From Fomes fomentarius (Eukaryota; Basidiomycota; Agaricomycetes; Polyporales; Polyporaceae), in assembly GCA_022606135.1 (NCBI GenBank), contig JABYQN010000002.1, forward strand, positions 558,001 through 622,000: a DNA stretch of 64,000 nt. The letters are read 5' to 3'. Under the pieces are notes generated by a model that made no database searches, was not told the origin of the DNA, and was given only the letters and a program-made list of their open reading frames with translations. The translations under genes were made by a program, and so were the position numbers. Below, piece by piece: positions 44,546-57,127 of the stretch. Each line of letters begins with the position of its first letter. Within the stretch, counting starts at the first letter, position 1.

Positions 44546-46499
44546 GCGGCGCACGGGGAACTCCCCCTCCCCTCCGATGCGCGCGTACGCACGGTCGTGG
44601 AACAGGAACAGGAACGCCCTGCTATACGAAACAGGTTCCCAGCCCATTTAGACAAACCAGATGATCGACCGTAACCATCTACACTCTACCTACCTAACAT
44701 AACTCTTCTGCCTCGCCCCTGGGGAACACTGACCAGCAAGCACCAGCCTGGGGTGTGTCCCATCCTGACGGCGACACGAGCTTTGACGATTCTGTAACGA
44801 GTTCGACGACCACATACTACCACAGATACCCAGCCCGCTTGCTGCCCGGCGCCTGATCACCCTCGCTTTCCATCCATCTTGCTATGCCCCTTTCTTGTTT
44901 TCTCTTTCTCCTTTGTCTTCTGCTGTTCTTTGTTGTTGTCACGTTGTGCACTCACAAAAAATCCCGGTTGTTTAACAATCAGCACTCAATATTGCCTAAG
45001 CCTTACACCTGCACATCAAGAGGCTGGAAGCGAGGAGAGAGACAATGGATACATTATGAACCACACAATGACCGGCGATGGCTTGAGTGTAAGAGTGTAA
45101 GCATATGGTACTAGGTGTGTGTGTAGTAAGTGAATTGTAAGTGAGCTACAGCAGTATACGACCATGGAATATGAGTAACGAGATATCCGGACCTCCAAAT
45201 TCGAACAGGAGTTCTAGCAGCAAGCTAGTGTGTAGATAGACTGGTGAGTGACAGAGTGACTGGATCTCGTGCACGAGTATAAGGGAGGACTGCGCAGGCG
45301 TGGATCACTACGTAAACATAAGTACAAACGACACATGACGAGCCACGAAGATGCCAGTGCGATAACGGACGACACCGACGGTCTTTCACATACGATGCCC
45401 GACTCGGGCAGTGTAGGAAGCGCACAGTAGTTCACCGGGTGGTCAGAGTGTCAGATACCGACCGAGTGCAGATATCAGATACGAAGGGCGTCTCCGTGCA
45501 CGGCCGATGAGCGGAGAATTGAAGGTGCGCTATGCCCACGTATCAGCGGTTGCGACGGACGGCGCAAGCATGCAACATGCATTCATGCACGGCACGCTAA
45601 TGACGACATACCGGCAACGGCCAGGAACCTCCAAGGGTTGCGCCGCGACACATTTGACAGCGCTAGAAGCCGAATACAACGGTACACATAATGTGTATGT
45701 ACATACACCAAGACGTCTGTCAGGAAGGGGCGGCATGACTAGACCGGCCGGGGCGGAGAATTGGCTTCCCTGCTGGTTTGGTGGCCTGTGTAGTACGTGG
45801 TTGCTTTCCGGTGGTCGAAGGTCAGTCGAAGCTGAAGGTCGAAGATCGAAAGTTGAAAAGGAAGAAGGTCGGCAAGTTTCAGGACAGCATACATGCGCAT
45901 AACAGGATCCGGACGAAGGAGTCTGTAGGCCGAGGTTTTGAAGTAGAGAAATTGCGATGGATGGATGCGACGGGGACGGTCTGAAGCGCAGAAAGGAGGC
46001 GCGTGCAAGGCGCGGAGAAGGTGCGGGGGTGCAGCGACAGTGACAAGTAGGAAAGGGAAGAGGCAAAGGGGGACAGGGATAGGGGGCGCGATGCATGTCT
46101 TACTCAATCATTACAGGCTCATCCAACGTCAGAGCATGCAACAAGGAGGACTTACGAGAACAACCACTGGCAGGTGCTCCGTACACGCATACCCTCCCCC
46201 AAGTTCACCTGCCTTCCTGTTCTGCTTCCCCAACCTTCTCCCCATGTTGACGATCTTGAGCTGCCTCTACTTTGCAATTTCGAACCGTCCACCGGTAGGT
46301 CTCATATGACCTTTATGAGTTGCAGTTGTGAGCTGTCACGTAGTAGGTGCGGTTGCGGCTACATTGCTCTCTAGCTCCCGGGAGTCATACAGCGACGATT
46401 GGGCGTACGTCGTGCGCGATACCGCACGGGGACACGTTGACTCGCTCCGTCTGCGGCCGCCCGGGCGCGGAGTCCTACGCGCGAGCGCAAACGCAAAAG
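44546..46499. other. no gene recognised
   Basis: Starts as 3' flank of the P450 gene. Long frames exist (for example 45530-46096 minus) but composition is unlike protein. At 45820-45875 a run of gaaggtcgaa/gatcgaaag-type words resembles the simple-sequence part of repeat R. Confidence 0.4.
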
Positions 46500-48280
46500 T
46501 CAAGTGTGATCAATTGATGTAGCAGCGAGAATGAGAAAGGGGAAAGGGATTGGTACGCACATCGTGAACGACACCGTGCGCCCGGAGGCCGTATGTCGTG
46601 CGCGCTCGTCGCTGGGTCGTTTCAAGAAAAGGATGTGCAGTAGGGATTTGCTGTGCGTTTGCCCTTGTGGCCGGTCATCACGATTGTCGAAACTGAGCTT
46701 GCTGGCGATGAAGACTGCGACGAACTTGACGCTGCAGCACGCACAAGGAACGTAGTGTTAGGCTGCGTTCAGGATTGTAGACTGTGGACAGGAGAGGAAG
46801 AGGAAGAGGAAAGAGGAAGGTAGGACACACCTGCCGTAGACAGGGGAGTAATTGTCGATTGGGCAGTAGTCGAGGCGTTCTATCATCGTGCGATAGAGTC
46901 GACAGACGAGAATCGTGCTGTGGAGGGCGTTAGCACCTTTTTGCGTGATAACGAGTGCAGGATGGGATTTACAAGAACACGACTACGGTAGTACACGATG
47001 AGTTGAGCAGGAAGTTAGAGCATATAGTCAAGTGTGCAACTCACAGACACCATAGGCGACCGTCTAGAGCGACATGTTAACATGTTAGGTGAGAGAAGAT
47101 ATAAAGTGAGAAGAGCACGCACAAAATAGTGCAAGACTGCGAACCGCGCCATTCAGTTAGTGGGACGCGCTCGGAGTACGACGAGGACTCACAATTTGCG
47201 GATCTATCAAGGTAGTACAGAACGGTCCCCGGGAACGCGACACCCCAGATCAAAGCCAATTCGGGCATGTTCTCTTTCCAAAGGAGCTTGCCGCACTGCC
47301 GTATGCGAAAACGATGATCGCCTCTGCGCACGTAGAGGACATAGAAGAGCGCTCCGACCAGGGCACCAGTCGAAAGCGAGAACACTGTCACACGACAGGT
47401 CAATACAGAACCTCGTTGCGGGCGCATATACTCACTCAATGTCATCTCAGTGAGATAAATACCGGAGTGATTTGCCCAGGAGTGGCCGATGTCTTGCAGT
47501 CCTATTACACAGCTTGATTGGCCCAAGGGGTCCGAAGGTATATGAGTGCATATGACGTACCAGCAACCGTCAAGCCCCAGAAGGCCAACGCGCTCAGCTC
47601 AAGAGCGAGGCAGAAATAGGTATTAGGAAACCAAGCACATCTTTGGAGACATGAGTGACGAGACAAGCACGCTAGTCGGGAGAAGAGGCTTACATTCGGA
47701 CGACCATGATACTGTATGCAAAAGCAAGCGAGAGAGCCGCGGCGGCCTATAACCCGTGCATTCAGCCAGCGAAGTACACTGGTCATAGCTCATGGCGTAC
47801 CTTGCAGATGTAGTTGAGAGTCTTGTGATTTAAGTTTGGGTGTGAGATAGGTGCATATACATGACCGCAACGAAGAACTCACGTCGATGGGAGCAGCGGC
47901 ATACACATCGAACCAGACGAGGAGCATGATCATGGACAAGAGGCTGAGGTAGCGGCAACCAAAGTATAAGAAGAAGGCACCAGGACGACATCCGTAGCGG
48001 CCCCTCACTAGGGCAATGTCGGATGAGACATTGGATAGAAAGTTCATGCTGAAATGGGAGGGATTCGCTCAACTGGCGCCCGAGAAAGGTATGGAAAAGC
48101 TAGGCGGGGCACTCACCACGCGAAGCCTGACAGTAGGTGCGGGACAAACATATCCACCGCCAAGTCTATAGCACGAAGAGGGCACATAATCAGGAAAGAG
48201 AGAGCATATAGGAAATATAGTGTGGACGCACTGTCAGAAGAATTCGTTCCACCATCCGCATCCCGAGCTACAAGTAGCAT
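46500..48280 (-). CDS. 7TM-type membrane protein of another fungal family
   Basis: Exon 1 from ATG 48280 has TLYFLYALSFLIMCPLRAID and ends at 48117 (donor gtgagt). Next comes MNFLSNVSSDIALVRGRYG with FGCRYLSLLSMIMLLVWFDV (about 48050-47885), then AAAALSLAFAYSIMVVRM (about 47745), WFPNTYFCLALELSALAFWG (about 47630-47580), VFSLSTGALVGALFYVLYV (about 47390-47330), and a further segment NALHSTILVCRLYRTMIERL (about 46930-46880). Hydrophobic segments and loop cysteines match a multi-exon basidiomycete 7TM family different from DUF6533. The 3' end is uncertain: a last exon running to a stop at 46500-46502 keeps frame but is not distinctive. Ligand unknown. Confidence 0.65.
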
Positions 48281-51200
48281 CCCAACTTTGCATGGAGTAG
48301 TGAACACGGGCGGAGGCCTGGTCGTGAGGGTCGTCGCGCCTATTGGCGGCGGTGAAGAGAGTGAGTGCTGAGTGAGAGGGGACGCGCGGAAGTCGGGAAT
48401 GAAAGGACAGCTGGGGGCTGCATGCAGCGAGGGAAATGAGGAAAGGAGGAAGTGGGGTATTTAGAGAGGGTAAGGAGGGGATTAGCAACAAGCAGCAAGG
48501 GGCCAGACGCGCCCACAGCCCTCGCGAAGGGACGTGACCGACGCGTTCAATCGCGCGATAAGCGACACTCAGACTAGCCTTCCTCAGATCGGGGTTACTT
48601 ACTTACGTATTGATCGCAGGGCCTCTCCCAGCCATTGCCTGCCCTTGCCCCGTTCACCGCCGCCCAGCCTTGAGTTCAATCGCGACGCACGGCCTACATA
48701 GCTCAGGGCACGCTTGCCCGTGTGCGCTGCTGGGCCACTGTAGTGCACCATCACCCCAGCAGCCTTGTTCGCATTGCCTCGTGTTTCGTAGGATGACTGC
48801 TCTAAAATGGCATAGTTGTGGGTGGCGCCTGCGAACAGAAACGCCCATATACATGCAACTCCTTCCACAGATTGATCCTCACGATCTCTTGTTCTTGTGA
48901 TCGACGATAGGAGCCTCTCCAAGATGGGCCAAGATACACTCGCACCATCTACACGGTCAAGTGAGCAAACTCCTTACCCTCATAATTTCAACTACCGTGA
49001 ACACAGGAGCTCAGTAAATGTGGATAAGGGCCTAGCCGATCAGGCACCTTTATATTGACCAAATGATCCTTACAAGCTGTCTCTTCAGCAGCATCCGTGA
49101 AGCTTGCCACGCATAAGTACTACTGAGTGCCTCATCTCGCAGTCCCTTCAAGTTATGTGTGTGCTTACGTTAAACCAGTGACTCTACAAGGCGGGCGCCT
49201 GCCAGCTGCATCAGGCAACCGCTTCAGATCGTCCAGAAAGAGCCAATCCCGCTCATACACCCATTTGGCAATTGGGACTCCCAAGTTCACCGGATGCGCT
49301 CATAGCTCAAGAGCTTTCACTGACTGTCGAGGACCGTCTACTCCTGTACTAGTCCCGGAAGATCAGCCGTTATGAACGGTAAGCCTAACAGCCCTGCAAT
49401 AGCCCGCCACTTGATTGCAACAGATAGTCGATTCTGCAGTACGCGTACATGCATAAGTGCTTACGTCTAGTTACTCCCGACGTCCAACGTCCACTTCCAA
49501 GCGTCTGTCAGGCCCATGCCCAGCTCTTAGTCTAAGCCTCGCTTCGCCGCGCAACTGATGCATGTGTTCACCACGTCATGCTTGTCATTGCTTAGAACTG
49601 GTAAGTTCCAGCTCAGAAGCGACTTGCTCCGATCGGCGAACATGACCCTAAAGGCACAATAGGGCTGCATCCGCCTTCAGGCTTCTGAGCTTGAGACACT
49701 GATTCAGAATTCGCCAATGAGAAGTCCGCGAGGCGCACCCCGACTTCCAGCTTCTGACCGGAACTGCGGCGACATTGATGTTCGGGTAGGTTGCACGTCG
49801 GTTGCGGCCAGGTTGAGCGTATGGGCCGGAGACACCTGGAGGCTGAGAGATACCCAAGGCGGCGAGGGGCTCAGTTCGACACTTGGTATTCTCTCTGTCC
49901 CTCTATCCCTCTCGCCCACGTTGACCTCAGTTTGGCGACCTGCCAGACCGTGAGGGCAGTCTGCGAGGGCTTGTCACTTCTTTCAGTTCTTGTGCTGCGT
50001 TTCACGCTCTCGCCCTAACGTCTGCAGACGACTTCAAAAACGAATACAAGATACCCATACCTGCATTCCAACTCTCGTCTTCTCCCACATCTCCAGTAAG
50101 TCGGGCTAATCACGACTAAGACTCGTCATGGTATCGGACCGTCTTCTGAACCACATTCCGGCGGATTTGCGGGTAGAGCACTGTAAGTGCTCATATGTAC
50201 GTGCTTATATGTACACGTCGTCCCGTACGTCTTCCAATATCTCTTCCTCTCTGCAGGCCCTTTCATGAATATTGAATGTACACCCCGTCACCATAGATGG
50301 TTGGTGATAACGAGCGCCATACGACCTCTCATACGTGCGCCGACCGCGCCGCGGTAAGCTCTCTACTTTCCTTGCCGGCATCTTGCCATATTCTCCGTCG
50401 CGTGTGAGATCGTCTTCGCCTCGGCATTTCCCCACAATCTTGCTGAGGTGCGACCCTGTTTCAATGGGTGTGTGCGCGCGATGATATGTCACAGCTCATG
50501 TTCCGACTCTTCAATTGGCATCTCCCGACATCGCCCCACTTCGTGCCCATGCATGTTTACAACGGTGTTCGCCAATGCTCATTCTCACCCACGCTTTTGA
50601 GTCTAAACCAATCGCCATGCAACCCTTTGAACGGCGTTGAACGCTCATGCCACATCCGAAACCTCGCCTCCGACCCTCCCGACATCGACATTGAAATCGT
50701 CCGACTCCCCCGGCTTTCCTGGACCCTGGACAATGGACGACACTCATCGCATACTTATTTTGATAGTGATGCATTCCGATCACCGGTGTCCTTGACGCGG
50801 GCGCATGACGAAGACCATCGGCAACGTGGCACTCTTCTAAATCCCCCGCGACGCTTGTTGCCTGCCAGTACTGATTGAGTACAACTCCGCGATCCTTTTT
50901 GTCTTTGGCGGGTACGCTTATCAGTTGCGACACGTAATTGCCCTTGTATACTCTGACTCGCAACCCATCGCCAGTCGCCACGCCAATCGCATCTCCTCCT
51001 ACCGACTTCTTTTCCCATTCCACTGAACTCGAACTTCCCGGGCCTCTCGGATCTCGCGCGGCTCGACGCATGGGTACACCGGCGAACCTGAACCTTGAAT
51101 CTTCGCGCTTGACAAAAACATGCATGCGGCGTGTGTATCATGCTCCATGACACATGACAAATATCGAACACTGAAACGAACCTCTCGGCCCCCCGGCGTA

Positions 51201-53228
51201 TTTCTCGACGTAATGCCTACGAACACGGACGGAGCATTACATCCGGGGATCTTACTCCTCCACGTGTGCGCACCTCCCTTCCGCTGCCACCGCAATGCGC
51301 ATAAGTATACCCAGCCTGACGTGGTTGTTGACATGCATATGATGTATTGAACGGCTATGCCGATGCACAGATTACCCGTGACATGTGACGCGCTATTAGT
51401 ATGGCAGAACATATTCGTGTGGATAGTACTACGTCGTCCTGTCCCAGCTCGCGCTCGTAGCCGCCGCGGCATCATACTCGGTAAGCCCCTCTCTACCAGA
51501 ATTCATTACTACACGTGATATCTCTGACAGCGCCACTCATGGATGCGATTCAGACGGATGCAGAGATTGTCCGGATCAACGAGGGTACTGTGTACGTCAG
51601 CGGCCCACATATCCCGTTCGTGTCCCTCACTTTCTCCGTCTCCACTGTCATCTTCGCATCTGGTCTTATTGGCGTCCTGTGCCAACTTGTGTCTAGGGAT
51701 CGTCGAAGTAGACATTGGAGAGATTCCCAGGAGGAGCGGTCCTCGCTTTCTCGGGTGTACAAGAGTGAGATCGTCAGTCTGAGTAAAATCCAGTGGCTAA
51801 TCGTAATATCCTTCTTTAAGTACAAGTGAAGGAACTGACGGGTATGTGCTAGACTCTCTACATTAAGTCGAGGGATTGGAGGTTTAACTGTAAGTGACTG
51901 TACTGAAGAACTCGTGTACAATGTAGCTTCGTATCGCAGGGTACGTGCTGCGCTCATCGTCATGTTGTAGCTATACGCCGAGCCTCGGGACAATGATAGG
52001 CATCGTGCTTCGTTGCATGTGGGTCCACTTCAATTGACGCCTCTCACATTCAGTGAACTCACGGCTAGTCATGTAGGTTTTCTCGTATCCTACCCAGCCC
52101 TCACTGGCACGAGACTGCGTATCCTCTTCCACCCTTGGGCTTGCCTTCTCGGCAGAGTCCATAATTCTTGTCGTCATTACAAGCGCCTTGCAGGACAGCA
52201 GGACATCTTTCTAGTCCCGGAGTTTCTGTTGATGCAATGGATGTCGCTGTCCCGTCGATTCGCGTGCGTCTTCGTCTCCCCCGGCAGTTGTGCAGGGCCA
52301 GCGCATCCATGATTGACTCCTTGGTGTCGTCTTTCAGCCGAACACGTATACCTGGTTGCACGAAGTCTACCTCCTTGAACTTGAATGTCAAGGTGAAGAC
52401 ATCGGCGAGCAAAGTCGGCGAGGCGAATTGCGTATCTGTAGCACTTCGACATCGCTTGGTACATTCGTCGACGATCATCACGGACACGAGTCTCATTCCG
52501 AACACATCGAAATGACAGTCAGTCCGTGTTGCCGGGGTGCGTGGCTGCATTCCTCGGTACGCATCTATACCATTACTAGTGGCAATATTGACCCTGTCTA
52601 TGGGCAGGGACGCTCCCCCGCACTACCGACATCAGCTTGCAATTGGAGGCCGACAACTCAACAGAGTCCGCTTCGCCTTCGCCAATTCGTCTTCCCCCCA
52701 ACCTCATTTCCGGCTGTACCTCGCCAACTCTGACCATGACCACGCTCCCTACTGCCGTGTCGCAGGATCTGGGCTTTGGACGAGGACGCACTCTTGCTGG
52801 TCCGCGCGCATGAGACTGAGGGCAGACAACATGGAAGTTGTCCATCGATCTGACGCTTCACTACCATGTACGGTTCTATCCGCTATGGCACTGCCTGCGC
52901 CGTGAAAGCCTGCCGTCCCCCGCGAACTAATGGACACCCCTGTCCTACGCCCTGTCGCTATTGCCGCCTAGTGCGACTGAAGACGTTCTACGGTTTTTTA
53001 GGAATAGGGGATCATCGATTTTGCTTTCCGAGTGTGCTACTAACGTAGATATGAAGGGAGTAAATGAGGTACACGGAGTATATCGACGAATTATACAATG
53101 CAGAATTGATACGACGAAGATCAAGCGGAACGACGGGCGCATTGGAGCATAGTGAAGAGGATAGACCTGAATACGAGGACGGGAGAGGGGACGTAGACAT
53201 ACATGGTCCGGAAACGAAGGCGGCATTC
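48281..53228. other. long gene-poor interval
   Basis: Nearly 5 kb without a gene I can support. Several frames are long (50511-51125 minus, 204 codons; 50468-50878 plus; 52101-52550 minus) but have no domains, consistent splice sites or realistic composition. A short minus stretch near 52330-52400 (FTLTFKFKEVDFVQPGIRVR) faintly resembles part of the next gene (LILTLKQVSITDPRIRV); this may be chance. Possibly decayed sequence. Confidence 0.4.
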
Positions 53229-54858
53229 TTAACAAATGATGCAGTCCGACTCGGGAGGCGCTAATCGAGCCTCTAGCCTTGCGATCAGAGAGCCATCCGC
53301 ATCGAGGTATGGGCAGCCGCTGCGAGCAAAACACAACCGGTCAGCCGCCGTCGGCAATTTTTGAACCCCACACGAGCCGCCCCCAGATACTGGTGGGGCA
53401 TACAGAAGCTGATGACTTACTTGAACTGGAGGCTGTTCCTCTCTTCCAACGGAACAGCAATCATTGATGATTCGGGCGGAATCTCCGTGATCGACCTTGG
53501 GGCCGTGAGCTGCTCGCGGGCCTTCAGCCTCAGCTCGATGGGCGGTTTCGGCTTCGAGCCTTGCGAAGTCGACGATCCCTCTGCGTGCGCTTCCAGTGGG
53601 GGCGTAAGCGGACTTGAACCTGGTCGGGTCCGTGGTGGGGGACGAGTGCGCGGGTCCTCAATGACCAGGCGCGAGTCGATGTACGTAGGGGGGCTGTGTG
53701 GGAGGAGGGCAAGCCTGGCGACCCAGCTGCCAGATCGGTATCCTGACCAAACGTCGTCTTTCTGGGCGACGAAGAAGCTCAGCTCCCATAGGCGCCCTAA
53801 GATACAACGTCAACATCAGAGGAGGTGGGGGTGCACCAGGGCTGACCTTTGGCAATGAACTCTAGGCGTACAGCGCCTGAGATACGCATCCGCTTCTGGA
53901 ACATGGGTATCTTGAACCTAGCAACGAACAACACTTCGTCCTCCTTCACGTCCTCCACGTCGACATCATCAATGGGCGTGGAGCCGCCCGTAATGAGTTC
54001 CTCCCTCCCAGTCAGCGGCGAAAACGCCGGCGAGCGCCGCAGCTTCTGGAAGAGCGCATGGTCCGACGTATGCAGACACGCGAGACGCAACTCATCCACA
54101 GTCGCGTCCGTGAGGGGTGCAGCATGTGAGAGGACAGCAGAAAGCAGATCGGGGTCCTCCGGGCGTGGTGGAAGAGACGGGCGGTTGATAATCGCCCAGT
54201 AGATCGGGGTGTGGCCCTCGATGCTCTTCTCTTGCATGAGCGACGACAAAGAGAGGTCATACGTCTTGCATGCATCTGCACAGCTCTCCAGGACGCCGAG
54301 TGCGCCTGCCGCGTCGCCCTGCTTGATGAGGTCGCGGAGGAGGCCGAGGATCGTTGTGCGCACTTCTTTGGTTGCGCGCGAGCTGGGGCCAAAGTTGAAC
54401 CACGCGTTGGTGCGTTTGCTGGTGGGTTTCCTGCTAGCTACTACGCTCGAGAGTGGTGAGGTTGGAGAGGCAGATGCGATATGTGGGAATGGGCTGGATG
54501 GACCAGTCTTCTCGTCACGACGAGGTACTGATGGCCCAGGTACGTTCTCGAGAGCGTCATAAGATGGAGGGGCGTCTTCGATCTCCACTTCGTCTCCAAG
54601 AAGAGGTGGTTTGTCAATGATCATGTCAACGTAGATGTCTCCCACGTGTAGCTCTAGGGAAGAGATTGAGCCGTTGGGCCAGATATTCAGCGTGACTCGG
54701 ATCCTAGGGTCCGTGATACTGACCTGTTTGAGAGTAAGGATCAGTGCAGGAGGCCGGGAACAGGTTGTGTTGTTGTTGTGCGGACCCCGCGTGAGCAGAC
54801 TCTTGTCTGCGGTACCGGCGGGCTTTTGACTGTACTTGTGGTCAGCTGCGGAAAGCAT
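53229..54858 (-). CDS. uncharacterised protein with ankyrin-like segment
   Basis: Minus-strand exon from 54858 (start uncertain) to about 53850. It reads LILTLKQVSITDPRIRVTLN, an acidic Pro-rich segment (EIEDAPPSYDALENVPGPS), a Ser/Pro-rich linker, then TTILGLLRDLIKQGDAAGAL and EGHTPIYWAIINRPSLPPRP with LRLACLHTSDHALFQKL, which look like degenerate ankyrin or helical repeats. The next exon (GRLWELSFFVAQKDDVW, WVARLALLPHSPPTYIDSR) begins after a gtatcttag acceptor at about 53803. A strong donor (caa then gtaagt, near 53420) and acceptor gctcgcag add a final exon NGCPYLDADGSLIARLEARL ending in a cysteine-rich DCIIC; without that intron the protein stops at 53417-53419. Conserved-looking cytosolic fungal protein, role unknown. 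Confidence 0.65.
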
Positions 54859-55308
54859 CGGTTCACGCAGCCCGCGCAGGCGTGATGGGCCGGCAAGGTG
54901 GAGGCTGTGCTGATTGGAAATCTAATCTTATCTGGTCCTACTTTCCATGTCCACCAACGCCTTTCAACTTCCCCCAACGTACAGTCCATCATCAGCTTGA
55001 GAAGTGCGTCTGTTGCTGCTCGCTGTCTCACATAGTAAGACGGCCCCTTAAGGGTGCTTTGAATACAGCTCACCGGATCTTCGATTAGCCTCAGGGACAT
55101 GGATGTTAACTTTCAACATCTTCTCGCCGAAATGTCGCCGTTCGGTACTCTACATGCCAGCTTGCACACCTATGTAACACGAGCACTCCCCGTTGACGAA
55201 TTTGATCGACCGCCGGCTTGCCAGATTCATCCCGCGAAACGACCGCCATGCCAGTGTCTCCGTCAAACCAACCCAAACTGCAACGTTGATACAGGTACTA
55301 GGCTCTAC
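54859..55308. other. intergenic
   Basis: Upstream region of the 54858 gene and 3' flank of the first WSC gene. Nothing recognised, although open minus frames could hide a short 5' exon of the 54858 gene. Confidence 0.4.
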
Positions 55309-55815
55309 TCAGGCAGCACCATGTTCGTCGGTGACATTGTCAAGGCCCCTGCTCGCAGCGAAGAAGTCCCTATAGATCTACACCGAGCAAGAGTTGCATG
55401 AGTCAGTGTGCCCGATGCGAACAGAAACCGCGCGGCGGGTCGAATCACGTACTTGGATCCTCCACGGACCCCCGCACGAACGGTTGGGGTCTCCGCTGCA
55501 CGCAAGGTCGCAATCCGTGAGCGGAGCGGGCGTTGGGGCGATCGCGATATCAGTGCCGCACAAGCACCAGTCCATGGCCTCGACGCCCGCATAAGTGTAG
55601 CCGTGCGCCTGGCAGTACTGGGTGCAGGAGAAGGCGGTGTTCTGGGGCGTCTCGACCCCGATCACGTTGGCGAACACGCGGGGCAGGTCGACGGCGCATT
55701 CGACGGTCGCGAACCAGCCGAACGGGAGCTCGCCGGGGTTGTAGGGGACTGCGATGGCGCCGGGCGGTGAGAGCGTGAGGACGGCGAGGGCGGTACGGAG
55801 GGTGATTGTGCGCAT
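55309..55815 (-). CDS. secreted WSC-domain protein 1
   Basis: ATG 55815 (MRTITLRTALAVLTLSPPGA) gives a signal peptide. The mature part begins VPYNPGELPFGWF and forms a single WSC domain with its cysteine pattern (VECAVD, AFSCTQYCQAHGYTYAGVE, DWCLCG, LTDCDLACSG, NRSCGG). An intron with donor gtacgt after PWRIQ, acceptor ggtgtag, leads to a short last exon (IYRDFFAASRG) and the stop at 55309-55311. WSC domains bind wall or plant polysaccharides and occur in fungal glyoxal oxidases and stress sensors; this one stands alone with no membrane helix or catalytic part, so it is probably secreted. Tandem with a paralog at 56545-57127, same strand, sharing the intron position and the IY start of the last exon. 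Confidence 0.8.
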
Positions 55816-56544
55816 GGCGGGGATAGCGAGCAACGTTGTGTAAGTGAATGCGGAGCTCTTATACTCGCCGAGACAGCACCGTCAATTGACTTAAGTTCGA
55901 CATTCTGGACAAACAGAGAGTACCGTTGCACTCCGAAGAGCTAGGAATACCAGTATGCCGGAGAGAAACCATTCAGAATCATTGAGGTAAGGCACGGCAA
56001 AGGATGACACCTTCCTACTAATGTTCTACGAAGTCGACTGTCCAAGTTCGATGTGCAGTCCGTTAGGACGGCGAAACCACAAGCAAAGGCAAAAGCAGAC
56101 CCCTTCAGTGGCTAAGTAATGCTACCGCAGACACGAATAACCTGGCACAGTCGAGTTGGCACTCTCAAAACATACTCGAGGAGTACTTGATGGGGTAGTG
56201 GGAGCGGTTGTGGGATTGCCAAGGACAGATGCAGCGACTAGCTCAGATACTGGTACGAGTAGAGAGAGGGACGAACTTGGAAGAATTATATTGAGACGGC
56301 TTCGCTGGTACGATGCGTGGCGAGATATGGCCAGTGCAAGGATCCTTGAATAAGATCGATAGGGAGAATGCACACATTGAAGGAATGGTGCATTCGATTG
56401 CGCGCGCATGTCGATATGAACATGGTGGTCCGTTGCACGGACATCTTCTACACAATTTTCAGACAATATGACCCATCGAGACGGAGATTCGGGCCTCGAC
56501 GCTCGTCAGACAGATTTACATCCATTTCAGCTAGCCCACTCACA
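55816..56544. other. spacer between the WSC genes
   Basis: No gene recognised. The region upstream of WSC gene 1 has a ttatac motif at about 55859 that could act as a TATA element. Confidence 0.4.
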
Positions 56545-57127
56545 TCACTTCCAAGTGGCAGTCAAGTACAACCCATCTGTGACGATAGCATCGGGGACTG
56601 AAGAAGCTCCTCGCTCGCCGCTTGGGTCGCTAACGGTTTTGGGACCCTTGACGCTCGGACTGTGGTACCAATAAATCTGTGGAATGGGAATGTAGTAAGT
56701 ATCATCTAAGTTGAACCACACAAACGTGTGGCAACTTGGAGTGGGCAGGGCACACCTGGATTCTCCAATGGTTTCCGCACGAACGGTTGGGGTCGCCGGT
56801 GCACGGTTGGCTGCAGTCCGTGGCGGGGGCGGGCTGTGGCAGGGACGGCACGAGGCCAGTGCCGCAATAGCACCAGTTAGTGGCCTCGACGCCGGCTACG
56901 ACGAAGCCATTGTACTCGCACTTCCTGGTGCAGAGGAAGGCGGTGTTGTTGTTGCCCATGTCGTTAGATTGGATATTCACGAAGACACGAGAGGGCGTGT
57001 CGATGGCACATTCGTATTCGGTGAACCACCCGTAGGGCAGCAGACCGGGGTTGAAAGGGATTGCCATCGTGGGCGACGGGAGGTACGCAATGGTGAGGAG
57101 TAAGAAGGGGAGTGTGAACCTCAGCAT
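56545..57127 (-). CDS. secreted WSC-domain protein 2
   Basis: ATG 57127 gives the signal peptide MLRFTLPFLLLTIAYLPSPT. The mature start IPFNPGLLPYGWFTEYECAI and cysteine pattern (AFLCTRKCEYNGFVVAGVE, NWCYCG, TDCSQPCTG, NRSCGN) match WSC protein 1 throughout. After HWRIQ there is a gtgtgc donor and a ccacag acceptor; the last exon IYWYHSPSVKGPKTVSDPSG continues to the stop at 56545-56547 and is longer than in protein 1, with a different C-terminal tail. Single WSC domain, no catalytic part: a likely carbohydrate-binding secreted protein arising from tandem duplication. Confidence 0.8.

Noticed and set aside
45530..46096. 188-codon minus-strand open frame
   Set aside because: Pro/Ser/Cys-rich reading without recognisable features, opposite a simple-sequence region.
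50511..51125. 204-codon minus-strand open frame
   Set aside because: No domain, no splice signals, unbalanced composition; probably a chance frame in GC-biased sequence.
52330..52410. Similarity to the ankyrin-like gene (LTFKFKEVDF..PGIRVR)
   Set aside because: Only about 20 residues, no adjoining similarity; may be chance.
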